A stretch of 64,000 bases of DNA from Celeribacter indicus (GCF_000819565.1 NZ_CP004393.1:2480001-2544000); one strand, 5' to 3'. Shown: positions 1-9,958, counted from the stretch's first letter. Numbers and translations are program-made. Notes: generated by a model from the letters alone, not told the origin.

Positions 1-1
1 C

Positions 2-1060
2 TGGGCGATCTATGCGGTGGTCGCGCTCGCCCTCGCGCTCTTCACCTACAACAAGGGGCTGCCGCTCACCATCCGCTCCGCCTTCTATCCGATCTTCGGG
101 GATGCGGTCTGGGGCTGGGTCGGGCATGTCATCGACATCCTGGCGGTCTTCGCCACACTCTTCGGCCTCGCCACCTCGCTGGGCTTCGGCGCGACCCAGG
201 CCAATGCCGGGCTGAACGAACTCTTCGGTATCCCGGTGGGTCCGACGACCGAGGTCCTGCTGATTTCCGGCATCACCGCCATCGCCCTCGTCTCCGTCCT
301 GCGCGGGCTCGACGGCGGGGTGAAGGTGCTCTCGGAGATCAACATGGGGCTCGCCTTCGTGCTGCTGCTCTTCGTGCTGCTGATCGGACCGACCGGCTAC
401 CTGCTGTCCCTCTTCGGCGGATCGCTTCTGACCTATCTCGAATACCTCCCGGCGCTGTCGAACCCGGTCGGGCGCGACGACCTCAACTTCGTGCAGGGCT
501 GGACCTCCTTCTACTGGGCCTGGTGGATCTCCTGGTCGCCCTTCGTCGGCATGTTCATCGCCCGCGTCTCCCGCGGCCGGACGGTGCGCGAATTCGTGAT
601 CTGCGTCCTGCTGATCCCCTCGCTCGTCTGCGTGCTGTGGATGTCCGTCTTCGGCGGCACGGCGCTGCATCAGGTGGTCAACGACGGCTATACGCTGGCC
701 CAGGAGGCCGACCTCGAGCTCAAGCTCTTCAAGATGCTCGACGTCCTGCCGCTGAGCGCGATCACCTCGCTCGTCGGGATCATCCTCGTGGTGGTGTTCT
801 TCGTCACCTCCTCGGATTCGGGGTCGCTGGTGATCGACACGATCACGGCGGGCGGCAAGGTCGACGCGCCGGTGCCGCAGCGGGCCTTCTGGTGCATCTT
901 CGAGGGTGCGGTGGCCATCGTGCTCCTGCTCTCGGCGGGCGGGCTGCAATCGCTTCAGTCCATGGTGATCTCCACCGGACTGCCGTTCACCCTGGTGCTG
1001 CTGCTGATGTGCTTTGCCATCGCCCGCGGGCTCAGCTCGGAACGCGCGCTCAGCAAATGA
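2..1060 (+). CDS. BCCT-family betaine/choline/carnitine transporter, 3' part
   Basis: This is the C-terminal ~352 residues of a secondary transporter of the betaine-choline-carnitine family, an inner-membrane carrier for quaternary-ammonium compatible solutes. The reading frame is open from base 2, so the gene begins before the window; an ATG at 17 is internal. Hydrophobic segments run throughout. The family hallmark, a Trp-rich stretch (FYWAWWISWSPFVGMFIARV), lies about residues 160-180 of the visible part and is followed by SRGRTVREF. BCCT proteins are usually 500-650 aa, so roughly the N-terminal third or more is missing. The substrate cannot be told from this fragment. Confidence 0.93.
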   Translation, partial: WAIYAVVALALALFTYNKGLPLTIRSAFYPIFGDAVWGWVGHVIDILAVFATLFGLATSLGFGATQANAGLNELFGIPVGPTTEVLLISGITAIALVSVLRGLDGGVKVLSEINMGLAFVLLLFVLLIGPTGYLLSLFGGSLLTYLEYLPALSNPVGRDDLNFVQGWTSFYWAWWISWSPFVGMFIARVSRGRTVREFVICVLLIPSLVCVLWMSVFGGTALHQVVNDGYTLAQEADLELKLFKMLDVLPLSAITSLVGIILVVVFFVTSSDSGSLVIDTITAGGKVDAPVPQRAFWCIFEGAVAIVLLLSAGGLQSLQSMVISTGLPFTLVLLLMCFAIARGLSSERALSK

Positions 1061-1070
1061 TCCGACGCGG

Positions 1071-1086
1071 GGGGCCTGCGGGCCCC
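1071..1086 (+). terminator. GC hairpin after the BCCT gene
   Basis: GGGGCC (1071-1076) and GGCCCC (1081-1086) pair around a TGCG loop, 10 bases after the transporter stop. There is no T-run, so it is a probable rather than certain intrinsic terminator. Confidence 0.45.
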
Positions 1087-1149
1087 TCGCGCATCCGCGT
1101 CGCGGCGACCGCGGGATCGGGACGACCGGAGACGGACGGGGGAGAGAGA

Positions 1150-1225
1150 TGGTAGGCCCGGCAGGACTTGAACCCGCAACCAAAGCGTTATGAGCGCTCT
1201 GCTCTAACCATTGAGCTACAGGCCC
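1150..1225 (-). tRNA. tRNA with anticodon CAU, probably tRNA-Ile2 (lysidine type)
   Basis: A full cloverleaf reads on the minus strand: a 7-bp acceptor stem (one G-U), D arm TAGCTC..GAGC, anticodon loop CTCATAA, T loop TTCAAGT closed by a 5-bp stem, and an encoded CCA at 1152-1150. The anticodon is CAU, which could be elongator Met or Ile2. The D loop (AATGGTTA) and the TTGGT/GGTTCAAGTCC region resemble E. coli tRNA-Ile2 much more than elongator tRNA-Met. If so, TilS converts C34 to lysidine and it reads AUA. The Ile2 choice is inference by similarity. Confidence 0.9.
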
Positions 1226-1251
1226 CCACGGGGGTCGCTCCCCTCCCGGCC

Positions 1252-1280
1252 TGATTATTGCCGCACGGGGCAGGGGTCAA
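1252..1280 (-). promoter_or_regulatory. sigma70-type promoter of the tRNA(CAU) gene
   Basis: On the minus strand TTGACC (1280-1275) and TAATCA (1257-1252) are separated by 17 bases. This predicts initiation near 1245, about 20 bases before the mature tRNA 5' end. Confidence 0.65.
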
Positions 1281-1377
1281 GCCGAACCTGCGCACCGGCG
1301 CCCCAACGCGCCCTTTTCAACGGCCCCCAAACCGCGTAAATGGGCGGCGAACGGGACGTCACGCAGGGAAAATCGCC

Positions 1378-2436
1378 ATGAGCAACGCCGGCACTCCGGG
1401 GAAAAACGGTCTCACCTATGCTGATGCGGGCGTCGATATCGACGCAGGCAACGCGCTCGTGGAGCGGATCAAGCCGGCGGCGAAGAAGACCGCGCGTCCG
1501 GGCGTGATGGCGGGCCTCGGCGGGTTCGGCGCGCTGTTCGACCTGAAGGCGGCGGGCTATGACGACCCGATCCTCGTGGCCGCGACCGACGGCGTCGGCA
1601 CCAAGCTGCGGATCGCGATCGACACCGACAATGTGCGGACCGTCGGCATCGACCTCGTCGCCATGTGCGTGAACGACCTCGTGTGCCAGGGCGCGGAGCC
1701 GCTGTTCTTTCTCGACTATTTCGCGACCGGAAAGCTGAAGCTCGACAACGCCGCCGCCGTGATCGAAGGCATCGCGGAGGGCTGTGCGCGGTCGGGATGC
1801 GCGCTGATCGGCGGGGAAACCGCGGAAATGCCGGGCATGTACGAGGAGGGCGACTTCGACCTCGCGGGCTTTGCCGTGGGGGCGATGGAGCGCGGCACGG
1901 ACCTTCCGGCGGGGGTGCAGGCGGGCGACGTGCTGCTCGGGCTCGCCTCCGACGGGGTGCATTCCAACGGCTATTCGCTGGTGCGCAAGACGGTCGAGAT
2001 CTCCGGCTTCAAATGGTCCGACATCGCGCCGTTTTCCGACGAGACGCTGGGCGAGGCACTGCTGAAGCCGACGCGCCTCTATGTGAAACAGGTGCTCAAG
2101 GCGATCCGCGCGGGCGGCGTCCATGCGCTCGCCCATATCACCGGCGGCGGGCTGACCGAGAACCTGCCGCGCGTCCTGCCCGAAGGGCTCGGCGCTGAGA
2201 TCGACCTCGGCGCCTGGCAGCTCAGCCCGGTGTTCCGCTGGCTCACCGACACCGCCGGCCTCAGCCCGCATGAACTCCTGAAGACCTATAATGCCGGGAT
2301 CGGCATGGTGGTGGTCTGCGCCGCCGACCGCGCCGATGCGCTGGCCGAGTTGCTCGCGGGCGAGGGCGAGACCGTCTGTCGCCTCGGCACCGTGACGCCG
2401 GGGGCGGGCGTGACCTACGAGGGCGAGCTTTCTTGA
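1378..2436 (+). CDS. purM: Phosphoribosylformylglycinamidine cyclo-ligase (AIR synthetase)
   Basis: Fifth step of de novo purine synthesis: ATP-dependent ring closure of FGAM to AIR in the cytoplasm. The 352-residue product matches the family length (E. coli 345). Visible family segments include [23 protein letters not shown] near the N terminus, [11 protein letters not shown] mid-protein and [12 protein letters not shown] towards the C terminus. The frame stays open upstream to 1258, but ATG 1378 gives the normal N terminus ([19 protein letters not shown]). The stop overlaps the purN start by four bases (TTGA), so the two are translationally coupled. Confidence 0.97.
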   Translation: MSNAGTPGKNGLTYADAGVDIDAGNALVERIKPAAKKTARPGVMAGLGGFGALFDLKAAGYDDPILVAATDGVGTKLRIAIDTDNVRTVGIDLVAMCVNDLVCQGAEPLFFLDYFATGKLKLDNAAAVIEGIAEGCARSGCALIGGETAEMPGMYEEGDFDLAGFAVGAMERGTDLPAGVQAGDVLLGLASDGVHSNGYSLVRKTVEISGFKWSDIAPFSDETLGEALLKPTRLYVKQVLKAIRAGGVHALAHITGGGLTENLPRVLPEGLGAEIDLGAWQLSPVFRWLTDTAGLSPHELLKTYNAGIGMVVVCAADRADALAELLAGEGETVCRLGTVTPGAGVTYEGELS

Positions 2437-3020
2437 AACGCGTCGCGATCCTGATCTCGGGCGGCGGCTCCAACATGGTGGCGCTCGCGAAATCCATGAC
2501 CGGCGACCATCCGGCGCGGCCGTGCCTCGTGCTGTCGAACGTGCCGGGTGCGGGCGGGCTCGCGAAGGCGGCGGAGATGGGCATCCCGACCGCGGTCGTC
2601 GATCACCGCGACTTCAAGGGCGACCGCGAAGCCTTTGAACGGGCGATGATCGCCGCCATCGACCCGCATGCGCCCGACGTCATCGCCATGGCGGGGTTCA
2701 TGCGCATCCTGACCCCCGCCTTCATCGGCCATTACGCGGGACGGATGCTCAACATCCACCCCTCGCTGCTGCCGAAATACCGCGGGCTCAACACCCATCT
2801 GCGCGCCATCGAGGCGGGCGATGCGGAGGCGGGCTGTTCCGTGCATGAGGTCACGGCGGAGCTCGACGGCGGGCCCGTCCTCGGGCAGGCGCGGGTGCCG
2901 GTGCAGCCGGGCGACACGCCCGAGACGCTCGCCGCGCGCATTCTCGCCTGCGAACACGCACTCTATCCGGCGGTCCTGCGCCGCTTCGTCGAGGGGGAGC
3001 GCGGTTTCCTGTCGCTCTGA
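2433..3020 (+). CDS. purN: Phosphoribosylglycinamide formyltransferase
   Basis: Transfers a formyl group from 10-formyl-THF to GAR, giving FGAR. The 195-aa length is typical. The glycine-rich N terminus ([10 protein letters not shown]), the [10 protein letters not shown] segment carrying the catalytic Asn-His pair, and [10 protein letters not shown] with the catalytic Asp are all present. The start is TTG at 2433, overlapping the purM stop. This choice preserves the conserved [11 protein letters not shown] terminus and explains the purM-purN coupling. Confidence 0.96.
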   Translation: MKRVAILISGGGSNMVALAKSMTGDHPARPCLVLSNVPGAGGLAKAAEMGIPTAVVDHRDFKGDREAFERAMIAAIDPHAPDVIAMAGFMRILTPAFIGHYAGRMLNIHPSLLPKYRGLNTHLRAIEAGDAEAGCSVHEVTAELDGGPVLGQARVPVQPGDTPETLAARILACEHALYPAVLRRFVEGERGFLSL

Positions 3021-3141
3021 GCGGCCTCTCGCCTGCGGCATCGCCGCGCGGGGGCTGTTTTCGTATTCCTGAAATGCTATCTGTTCTCCATCTTTCACGC
3101 CGGGCGCGAAGCGACCCGCCCGCGAGCAGAGGAGGACAGAG

Positions 3142-3513
3142 ATGCAGACTGCCGATTTCGTCGCCACCGTCTTTGACGGAAAATCCAACCCCGCCAAGGT
3201 TACCGTGGCCTTCACCATGGCCAACAAGGCGCTCGAACAGGGGCGTTCGGCCATGGTGCTCCTGATGGTCGAAGCCGTCGAACTGGGTGTGCCCGGCGCG
3301 ACCGGGGGCATGGACGTGGGCGCGCCGTTCAAGCCTGTGCCGGAGCTTTTCGCCGCCTTTACCGGAAATGGCGGACGCATCGGCATTTGCAGCTCCTGCA
3401 TGATCCACAACGGCTTCACCGCCGAGCAGATGGACCCGGCCTACGAGATCGTCGACGCGGGCGCGGTGGTGACGCTCCTGTGCGAGGCCAGGGGGACGCT
3501 GCCGATCACCTGA
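3142..3513 (+). CDS. DsrE/DsrF-like family protein
   Basis: A small soluble protein of 123 residues with the alternating beta/alpha pattern of the DsrE fold (sulfur-relay or peroxiredoxin-like proteins). It has a CSSCM motif about residue 80, a possible redox or persulfide site, followed by the helix MIHNGFTAEQM. A good ribosome site (GAGGA) precedes ATG 3142. It stands alone between purN and RNase D, so neighbours give no clue to the partner. The fold assignment is fairly safe; the function is unknown. Confidence 0.8.
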   Translation: MQTADFVATVFDGKSNPAKVTVAFTMANKALEQGRSAMVLLMVEAVELGVPGATGGMDVGAPFKPVPELFAAFTGNGGRIGICSSCMIHNGFTAEQMDPAYEIVDAGAVVTLLCEARGTLPIT

Positions 3514-3647
3514 TCCCGCCCCCGGCATGGCGCGCGTGCCACAGACTGTGGCCGCGGTGCCGCAAGGGCCTTTTCTTTCCCCCGGAAGCTGCGTATGCAC
3601 GACGGATCGGCGGGATGACCCCGCCCCGCGAGCGAAAAAGAAGACGC

Positions 3648-4805
3648 ATGATCAAGATCACGACGACCGAAGGCCTCGCCGCCTTCTGCGACCGGGCCAG
3701 CGCACATGCCTATGTCACGGTCGACACCGAGTTTCTCCGGGAACGCACCTATTACTCCAAGCTCTGCCTCGTGCAGCTCGCCGTTCCGGGCGACGCCGAG
3801 GAGGACGCGGCGCTGGTCGATCCGCTGGCGAAGGGGCTCGACCTCGCGCCGCTCTACGAGCTGTTCCGCGATCCGGGCGTCGTGAAGGTCTTCCACGCCG
3901 CGCGCCAGGATCTCGAGATCTTCTTCATCCAGGGCGGGGTGATCCCCGAACCGCTCTTCGACACGCAGGTGGCCGCGATGGTCTGCGGCTTCGGCGAACA
4001 GGTGGGGTACGAGACGCTGGTGCGCAAGATCGCGCGCGAAAGCCTCGACAAGACCTCGCGCTTCACCGACTGGTCCCGCCGTCCTCTGACGCCCGCGCAG
4101 GAACAGTATGCGATCGCCGACGTCACCCACCTGCGGGTGATCTACGAATACCTGCGCGACGAGATCGCGCGGGAGGGGCGGGAGGCCTGGGTGGCCGAGG
4201 AGATGGAGATCCTGTCCTCGCCGGAGACCTATATCGTCCATCCCGACGAGGCCTGGCTGCGGGTCAAGACGCGCACGAGCTCGGGCAAGTTCCTGGCCGC
4301 GGTGAAGGAGCTCGCCGCCTTCCGCGAGGCCTATGCCCAGAGCCGCGACATCCCCCGCACCCGCGTGTTCAAGGACGACGCGCTGCTCGAGCTCGCCTCC
4401 ACGAAGCCGAAGACGCCGCAGGACCTGTCGCGCTCCCGGCTGCTGCTGCGCGAGGCGCGCAAGGGCGAGATCGCGGACGGCATCCTCCAGGCGATCGAGA
4501 CGGCGGCGGCCTACACGCCCGCGCAGATGCCGAAGCTCGACCAGTCGCGGGACAAGCTTCAGGTGAATCCGGCGCTTGCCGACATGTTGCGCGTGCTGCT
4601 GAAGGCGAAGTCCGACACCTACAATGTCGCGGCGAAGATGATCGCCTCCGCCGCCGACCTGGACCTCATCGCCGCGGGCCAGCGCGACCTTCCCGCGCTG
4701 AAAGGCTGGCGCAGGGAGGTCTTCGGCGCCGATGCGCTGCGGCTCTGCAAGGGCGAAGTCGGACTCGCCGTGAAAGGCCAGCGCGTCGACGTCTTCCCGC
4801 TCTGA
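3648..4805 (+). CDS. rnd: Ribonuclease D
   Basis: 3'-5' exoribonuclease that trims tRNA precursors and other structured RNAs. The 385-residue protein carries all DEDDy catalytic residues: D26 and E28 (VTVDTEF), D88 (HAARQDLEIF), then Y154 and D158 (QYAIADV). The C-terminal half holds the HRDC region (about residues 205-285) and a second helical domain. ATG 3648 (MIKITTTEGL) gives the usual N terminus; the frame is open upstream but without homology. It is the last gene before a 630-base non-coding repeat field. Confidence 0.95.
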   Translation: MIKITTTEGLAAFCDRASAHAYVTVDTEFLRERTYYSKLCLVQLAVPGDAEEDAALVDPLAKGLDLAPLYELFRDPGVVKVFHAARQDLEIFFIQGGVIPEPLFDTQVAAMVCGFGEQVGYETLVRKIARESLDKTSRFTDWSRRPLTPAQEQYAIADVTHLRVIYEYLRDEIAREGREAWVAEEMEILSSPETYIVHPDEAWLRVKTRTSSGKFLAAVKELAAFREAYAQSRDIPRTRVFKDDALLELASTKPKTPQDLSRSRLLLREARKGEIADGILQAIETAAAYTPAQMPKLDQSRDKLQVNPALADMLRVLLKAKSDTYNVAAKMIASAADLDLIAAGQRDLPALKGWRREVFGADALRLCKGEVGLAVKGQRVDVFPL

Positions 4806-5436
4806 CCCGCGCTGCGGCGGGCCTCGGTCCGCTGCGGTCCATCGGCAGGATGCTCCGCTCCACTGGCGGCACACGCTGATCCGTGGGGAGGGACTGCGGG
4901 AGGGGCCGCTCCGAAACCCCAGGCGATGCGCCCCCGGATGGCTCGATCCGCAAGCGATGCGCTCCGCTCCGCGGCGTGGACCGCTGCGCGCCCCGCAGGC
5001 GATCTGCTCTGAGCCGGGGAGCATGGACTGCTCCCCTCCACAGCCGGCGCGGAAGACTCTCCTCCACAAGCCGTGGCTGCGATGCACCATCGGCCGCGCC
5101 AACCGACTGGCCCACCCTTTCATCCACAAACGGTGCGCTCTCTCATCCGCAAGCGATGCGCTCCGCCCCGCGGCGTGGACTGCTCCCATGCACAGGCGGC
5201 GCGCTCCGCTCCGCACTGGGATGCAGGCTCTGCCCCAAGGCTGGCGCGCCGGGCGGTGTGCTCCGCTGGCGCCGTCCTCGACTTCTGGACCACACGGCCG
5301 GATCAGCAACACCCGGATCCATGGGCGTCGCATGCGACAGACCGCGACCTGACCGACCTATGAGCCGCCCCGCGTGCGCGCGCACTTCGGTCCATTCGGT
5401 CCATATGCGACGCAGTCCGATCCGCGGACGGCGCGC
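4806..5436. repeat. Non-coding stretch with degenerate direct repeats
   Basis: This 631-base gap between convergent rnd and the GNAT gene has no credible gene. It holds two near-identical copies of a ~40-base unit at 4946-4985 and 5145-5184 (core CAAGCGATGCGCTCC, then GCGGCGTGGAC), differing by only a few bases. More decayed relatives sit around 4844-4868, 5040-5065, 5120-5142 and 5200-5230. An 8-bp perfect hairpin lies at 5016-5036 (GGGGAGCA/TGCTCCCC). A 9-base tandem repeat (TTCGGTCCA twice) lies at 5386-5403. Open frames here run in several registers on both strands with Arg/Ser/Pro-rich translations, as expected of GC-rich non-coding DNA. Confidence 0.65.
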
Positions 5437-5973
5437 TCAGACGGCGAGGGCCACCGCCTCCGCTCGCCGGGCGCGGAAGCCGAACTCGACCGGCGCGCTG
5501 CCGCGGTGCAGCCGCGACAGGGTGGCGGGGGAGACGGACAGCCGGGCCGCAGGGCCGAGCGTCGCCGCCGCCTCCTGCGCGGCGGTAAGGAGGGCGCGGC
5601 CGATCCCGTGGCCGCGATGGTCCGCGCGCACGAAGAGGTGCCGCAGCGACAGGCCGGTCCTGCCGCCGGGGCGTCCGAGCGTGCCGGTGAGCACGGCATA
5701 GCCGAGATAGAGGCCCTCCGCCTCGGCCACGATCAGTTGCGCCCAGGGCGCGTCGGCAAAGACGAGGTCGATCAGCGTCGCCTCGTCGAGCCGGAGGGGG
5801 TCGGGATGTTCCGCGGCGAAGGCGGCGATCAGCTTCGCCAGATGGGGCAGGTCTTCCGCACGGGCAGGGCGGAGGACCAGGGGTCGGAGGGGGGACAGCG
5901 TCGTCACGGGAGTCGTCATGGCATCCGTCGTCATGGCATCGGGCATCGCATAGGCGGGCATCGCATAGGGCAT
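5437..5973 (-). CDS. GNAT-family N-acetyltransferase
   Basis: Acetyl-CoA-dependent acyltransferase of unknown substrate. The acetyl-CoA-binding motif is clear (VRADHRGHGIGRALL, about residues 125-140), preceded by the beta strands typical of the fold. The start is uncertain: the N terminus is a run of repeated codons (MPYAMPAYAMPDAMTTDAMTTP) with five in-frame Met codons. ATG 5973 has AGGA about 10 bases upstream. GTG 5997 and the downstream ATGs are alternatives; recognisable GNAT sequence begins only at LRPLVLRPA. It is convergent with rnd. Confidence 0.88.
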   Translation of the reverse strand: MPYAMPAYAMPDAMTTDAMTTPVTTLSPLRPLVLRPARAEDLPHLAKLIAAFAAEHPDPLRLDEATLIDLVFADAPWAQLIVAEAEGLYLGYAVLTGTLGRPGGRTGLSLRHLFVRADHRGHGIGRALLTAAQEAAATLGPAARLSVSPATLSRLHRGSAPVEFGFRARRAEAVALAV

Positions 5974-6092
5974 TTCAAAAGGTCCTGCTTCCTTCACGGC
6001 AACACTACCTCTGAAACCTTAAGAACGGGTTATTGTGCCCGTGAATTTTTCATGACGGCGGAACGCTGCCGAACGTCGCCGCGGCCGGCCCG

Positions 6093-7100
6093 TCAGCCGT
6101 CGTAATCCACCTCTTCGGTCAGCCGCAGCGCCGCGCCGCGCTGCGTCGCGATCTCCATCAGGTTCAGGTTGTCCGGCGTGAAACTGCCCCAGCCCGCGAC
6201 GAGCTCCGACGGGGCGGCGCCCGGCGCGATCGGATATTCGGAATTCACCTCGGCATAGATCTCCTGCGCCTCCGACGAGGTCAGAAACTCAATGAAACGA
6301 ATGGCATCCTCGGTGTTCTTCGAGGCTTTCGTGAGCGCGACGCCGGAGATGTTCACATGGGTGCCGCCGCCCTCGACGTCGAAGACGGGGAAATCGAGGC
6401 GCACGCTCTCCGCCCAGTCCTTCTGGTCCGGATCGGACAGCATCTCGCCCATGTAATAGGTGTTTCCGAGCGAGATGTCGCATTCGCCGGCCCAGATCGC
6501 CCGGACCTGCGCGCGGTCGTCACCCTGCGGCCGGCGCGCGAGGTTGGACTTGAGCCCCTCGAGCCAGGCCTTCGTCTCCTCCGGCCCGTGATGGGCGAGA
6601 TAGGCGGAGGTGAGGCCGATCATGTAGGTGTGAAGCCCCGAACGGGTGCAGATGCGGCCCTCCCATTTCGGGTTCGCGAGATCCTCGTAGGTGGTGATCT
6701 CCCCCTCCGGCACGCGCTCCCTGGAGGCATAGACGATACGCGCGCGCGTGGTCAGGCCCCACCAGTGGCCGTCGGGGTCGTGGAAGGCGGGCGGCACGTT
6801 CCGTTGCAGCGTCTCCGTCATGAGCGGCCGGGTCACGCCGGCATCCACCGCCTCGGAAAGGCGCGCGATGTCCACGGTCAGGATCACGTCGGCGGGGGAG
6901 CGGTCGCCCTCCGCCTTCAGCCGTTCGACCATGCCCTGTTCGAGAAAGGCGACATTGACCTTGATCCCGGTCTCCGCCGTGAAGGCCTCTGTCAGCGGCG
7001 CGATCAGCTCCGGCTGGCGATAGGAATAGACGTTCACATCCGCCAGCGCCGGCGCCGCGGCAAGGGTCGTGGTGACGAGCAGGGCCAGTCCGCAGCGCAT
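6093..7100 (-). CDS. Iron(III) ABC transporter periplasmic binding protein (FbpA/FutA/IdiA type)
   Basis: Periplasmic receptor that hands ferric iron to an ABC importer. The 335-residue product starts with a signal peptide (MRCGLALLVTTTLAAAPALA) and continues with VNVYSYRQPELI, a classic start of the FutA/FbpA group. A NTYYM segment near residue 220 carries the adjacent tyrosines that coordinate iron in this family. It lies downstream of mazG in the same direction but has its own promoter. No permease or ATPase gene is adjacent, so its membrane partners are encoded elsewhere. Iron specificity is inferred from the family. Confidence 0.9.
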   Translation of the reverse strand: MRCGLALLVTTTLAAAPALADVNVYSYRQPELIAPLTEAFTAETGIKVNVAFLEQGMVERLKAEGDRSPADVILTVDIARLSEAVDAGVTRPLMTETLQRNVPPAFHDPDGHWWGLTTRARIVYASRERVPEGEITTYEDLANPKWEGRICTRSGLHTYMIGLTSAYLAHHGPEETKAWLEGLKSNLARRPQGDDRAQVRAIWAGECDISLGNTYYMGEMLSDPDQKDWAESVRLDFPVFDVEGGGTHVNISGVALTKASKNTEDAIRFIEFLTSSEAQEIYAEVNSEYPIAPGAAPSELVAGWGSFTPDNLNLMEIATQRGAALRLTEEVDYDG

Positions 7101-7135
7101 TTGCGTCTCCTGTCTGTGCGGGTCCGTTTCCTGCG

Positions 7136-7164
7136 GTTAAATCCGACAATTTTCCTTGGGTCAA
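7136..7164 (-). promoter_or_regulatory. sigma70-type promoter before the iron-binding protein gene
   Basis: TTGACC (7164-7159) and TTTAAC (7141-7136) are 17 bases apart on the minus strand, predicting initiation about 30 bases before the start codon. The -35 hexamer overlaps the last codons of mazG. No certain Fur/RirA-type box is identified by eye. Confidence 0.55.
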
Positions 7165-8027
7165 CTGCGATCGGGGCCCGGTTCCGGGGCGGCGGCGGGC
7201 GCGTCGGGGCGGCCGCCGGCCTTCTCCGCCGCCTTCGCGGCATTCCAGAGCGCGTCCATCTCCGCAAGGTCGCTGTCCTGCGGTACCTTGCCCAGGTCCG
7301 CAAGAGCGTCCTCCACCGCATTGAAACGTCGCGTGAATTTCGCGTTGCAGGCGCGCAGGGCCTCCTCCGCATCCACGCCCAGGTGCCGGCCGAGATTGAC
7401 CATGACGAAAAGGAGATCGCCGAATTCCTCGAACACCTCCGCCTGCGTCAGCCGGTCGCGCGCCTCGGCGAGTTCGGCGGCCTCCTCGCGGATCTTGTCG
7501 AGCACATCGGCGGCGTCGGGCCAGTCGAACCCGACCCGCGCGGCGCGCTTTTGCAGCTTCTGCGCGCGCATCAGCGCCGGCAGCCCCATCGCCACCCCGT
7601 CGAGCACCCGCGTCTCCCCGCGCCGGGCGCGTTCGGCGGCCTTTTCCCGTTCCCAGTCCACCGTCTGCTGTTCGGGCGTCTTCGCATTGCTGTCCTCGCC
7701 GAACACATGAGGATGTCTGGAAATCATTTTATTCGCAATGGATTGCGCGACGTCGTGAAAGTCGAAAAGACCCTTGTCGGCGGCGATCTGCGCCTGAAAG
7801 ACCGACTGGAACAAAAGATCCCCGAGCTCGGATTTCAGATCCTCCATATCGCCGCGCGCGATGGCGTCGTCGACCTCATAGGCTTCCTCGATCGTGTAGG
7901 GGGAGATCGTCGCGAAATCCTGGGCGATGTCCCAGGGGCAGCCGGTCACGGGATCGCGCAGCCGGCGCATGATTTCGAGGAGCTGGTCGATGCCTTCGGG
8001 CAGGTCGTGGATGGGATCGCGTGTCAT
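7161..8027 (-). CDS. mazG: Nucleoside triphosphate pyrophosphohydrolase MazG
   Basis: All-alpha NTP pyrophosphatase that converts (d)NTPs to NMP plus pyrophosphate, cleaning aberrant nucleotides and tuning the stringent response in other bacteria. The 288-aa protein has two MazG repeats. The first has the catalytic EEAYE motif (TIEEAYEVDDAI) and ELGDLLFQ; the second has EEAAEL and EFGDLLFVMVNL. The diagnostic RLRDPVTGCPWD is at the N terminus. ATG 8027 (MTRDPIHDLPEG) is preferred over an upstream in-frame ATG at 8063. The gene follows the MmcQ gene by 37 bases. Confidence 0.95.
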   Translation of the reverse strand: MTRDPIHDLPEGIDQLLEIMRRLRDPVTGCPWDIAQDFATISPYTIEEAYEVDDAIARGDMEDLKSELGDLLFQSVFQAQIAADKGLFDFHDVAQSIANKMISRHPHVFGEDSNAKTPEQQTVDWEREKAAERARRGETRVLDGVAMGLPALMRAQKLQKRAARVGFDWPDAADVLDKIREEAAELAEARDRLTQAEVFEEFGDLLFVMVNLGRHLGVDAEEALRACNAKFTRRFNAVEDALADLGKVPQDSDLAEMDALWNAAKAAEKAGGRPDAPAAAPEPGPDRS

Positions 8028-8064
8028 GGGGCCAACCTGCCGCGTTGCCGGGGCGAAGTCCATC

Positions 8065-8400
8065 TCACTTGATCGCGTCCCGCGTCTTTTTCGGGAGTTT
8101 CGAGACGATCAGTTCATAGGAGACGCGGATCCGGTGTGCGACCTCCTCATGCGGCTGGTCCCAGCCGAGCAACACCCAGCTCCGGTGGAAATAGGGCGCC
8201 TTCTGCCCGACGTCCGCGTCGATCAGCATCTGCGCCGTCTCGACGTCCGGCGTCTTGACGCAGACGCCGAGATCCATCGCGCCGATGGCCGCGAACATCT
8301 TTCCGCCGACCTTCCACGCGTCATGCCCGCCGCCCCAGGGGTCGGAGACTTCGGCACCGGGAAAGTCCCGGCATATGGCGTTCACCTCGTCACGGGTCAT
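8065..8400 (-). CDS. MmcQ/YjbR family protein
   Basis: A small cytoplasmic protein (111 aa) of the YjbR fold, sometimes called DNA-binding but with no proven role. Typical features are the N-terminal helix followed by D-P-W (SDPWGGGHDAWKVGGKMFA), the central VCVKTP strand, and the C-terminal SYELIVSKLPKKTRDAI. It is transcribed divergently from cysS and precedes mazG. Confidence 0.87.
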   Translation of the reverse strand: MTRDEVNAICRDFPGAEVSDPWGGGHDAWKVGGKMFAAIGAMDLGVCVKTPDVETAQMLIDADVGQKAPYFHRSWVLLGWDQPHEEVAHRIRVSYELIVSKLPKKTRDAIK

Positions 8401-8463
8401 GGCCGGAGTGTGGCGCGACGATGGGGGCTATGCAAGTGCGAAGGAGCGCGCTACAACGGCGCC

Positions 8464-8508
8464 ATGACCAACCGCGGCATCCTCATCACCTGCTGTATTG
8501 TCAGCTGA
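8464..8508 (+). promoter_or_regulatory. Candidate Cys-Cys leader peptide upstream of cysS
   Basis: A 14-codon open frame, ATG to TGA, reads [14 protein letters not shown]. It has two adjacent Cys codons and ends 79 bases before the cysteinyl-tRNA synthetase start. Downstream, CGCGGGC (8517-8523) can pair with GCCCGCG (8558-8564). TCAGCT inside the leader (8501-8506) can instead pair with AGCTGA (8548-8553), giving alternative structures before the cysS ribosome site. The nearest purine-rich site (AAGGAG, 8441-8446) is 17 bases upstream, too far to be ideal, so translation of the leader is unproven. Confidence 0.35.
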
Positions 8509-8511
8509 CAA
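8498..8511. promoter_or_regulatory. 14-bp perfect palindrome upstream of cysS
   Basis: TTGTCAGCTGACAA is self-complementary over all 14 bases. It lies between the divergent MmcQ and cysS genes and overlaps the stop of the possible leader peptide. It has the shape of a dimeric repressor operator, but no regulator can be named. Confidence 0.4.
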
Positions 8512-8587
8512 CGTCACGCGGGCCGGTCTCTTTTCACCTGAAAACGAAGCTGATAAAGCCCGCGGGGACAGCCCGAAGGGACGGCTT

Positions 8588-9958
<1,371 letters not shown>

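Noticed and set aside
1150..1225. Elongator tRNA-Met
   Set aside because: Possible by anticodon, but D-loop and variable/T-arm sequence match tRNA-Ile2 better; left as the alternative.
4946..5184. CRISPR array
   Set aside because: Only two well-matched repeats 199 bases apart, with unequal, decayed spacing and no cas genes.
4883..5701. Overlapping 100-270 codon frames in the repeat field
   Set aside because: Several frames on both strands are open at once with Arg/Ser/Pro-rich translations and no ribosome sites; better explained as non-coding repeats.
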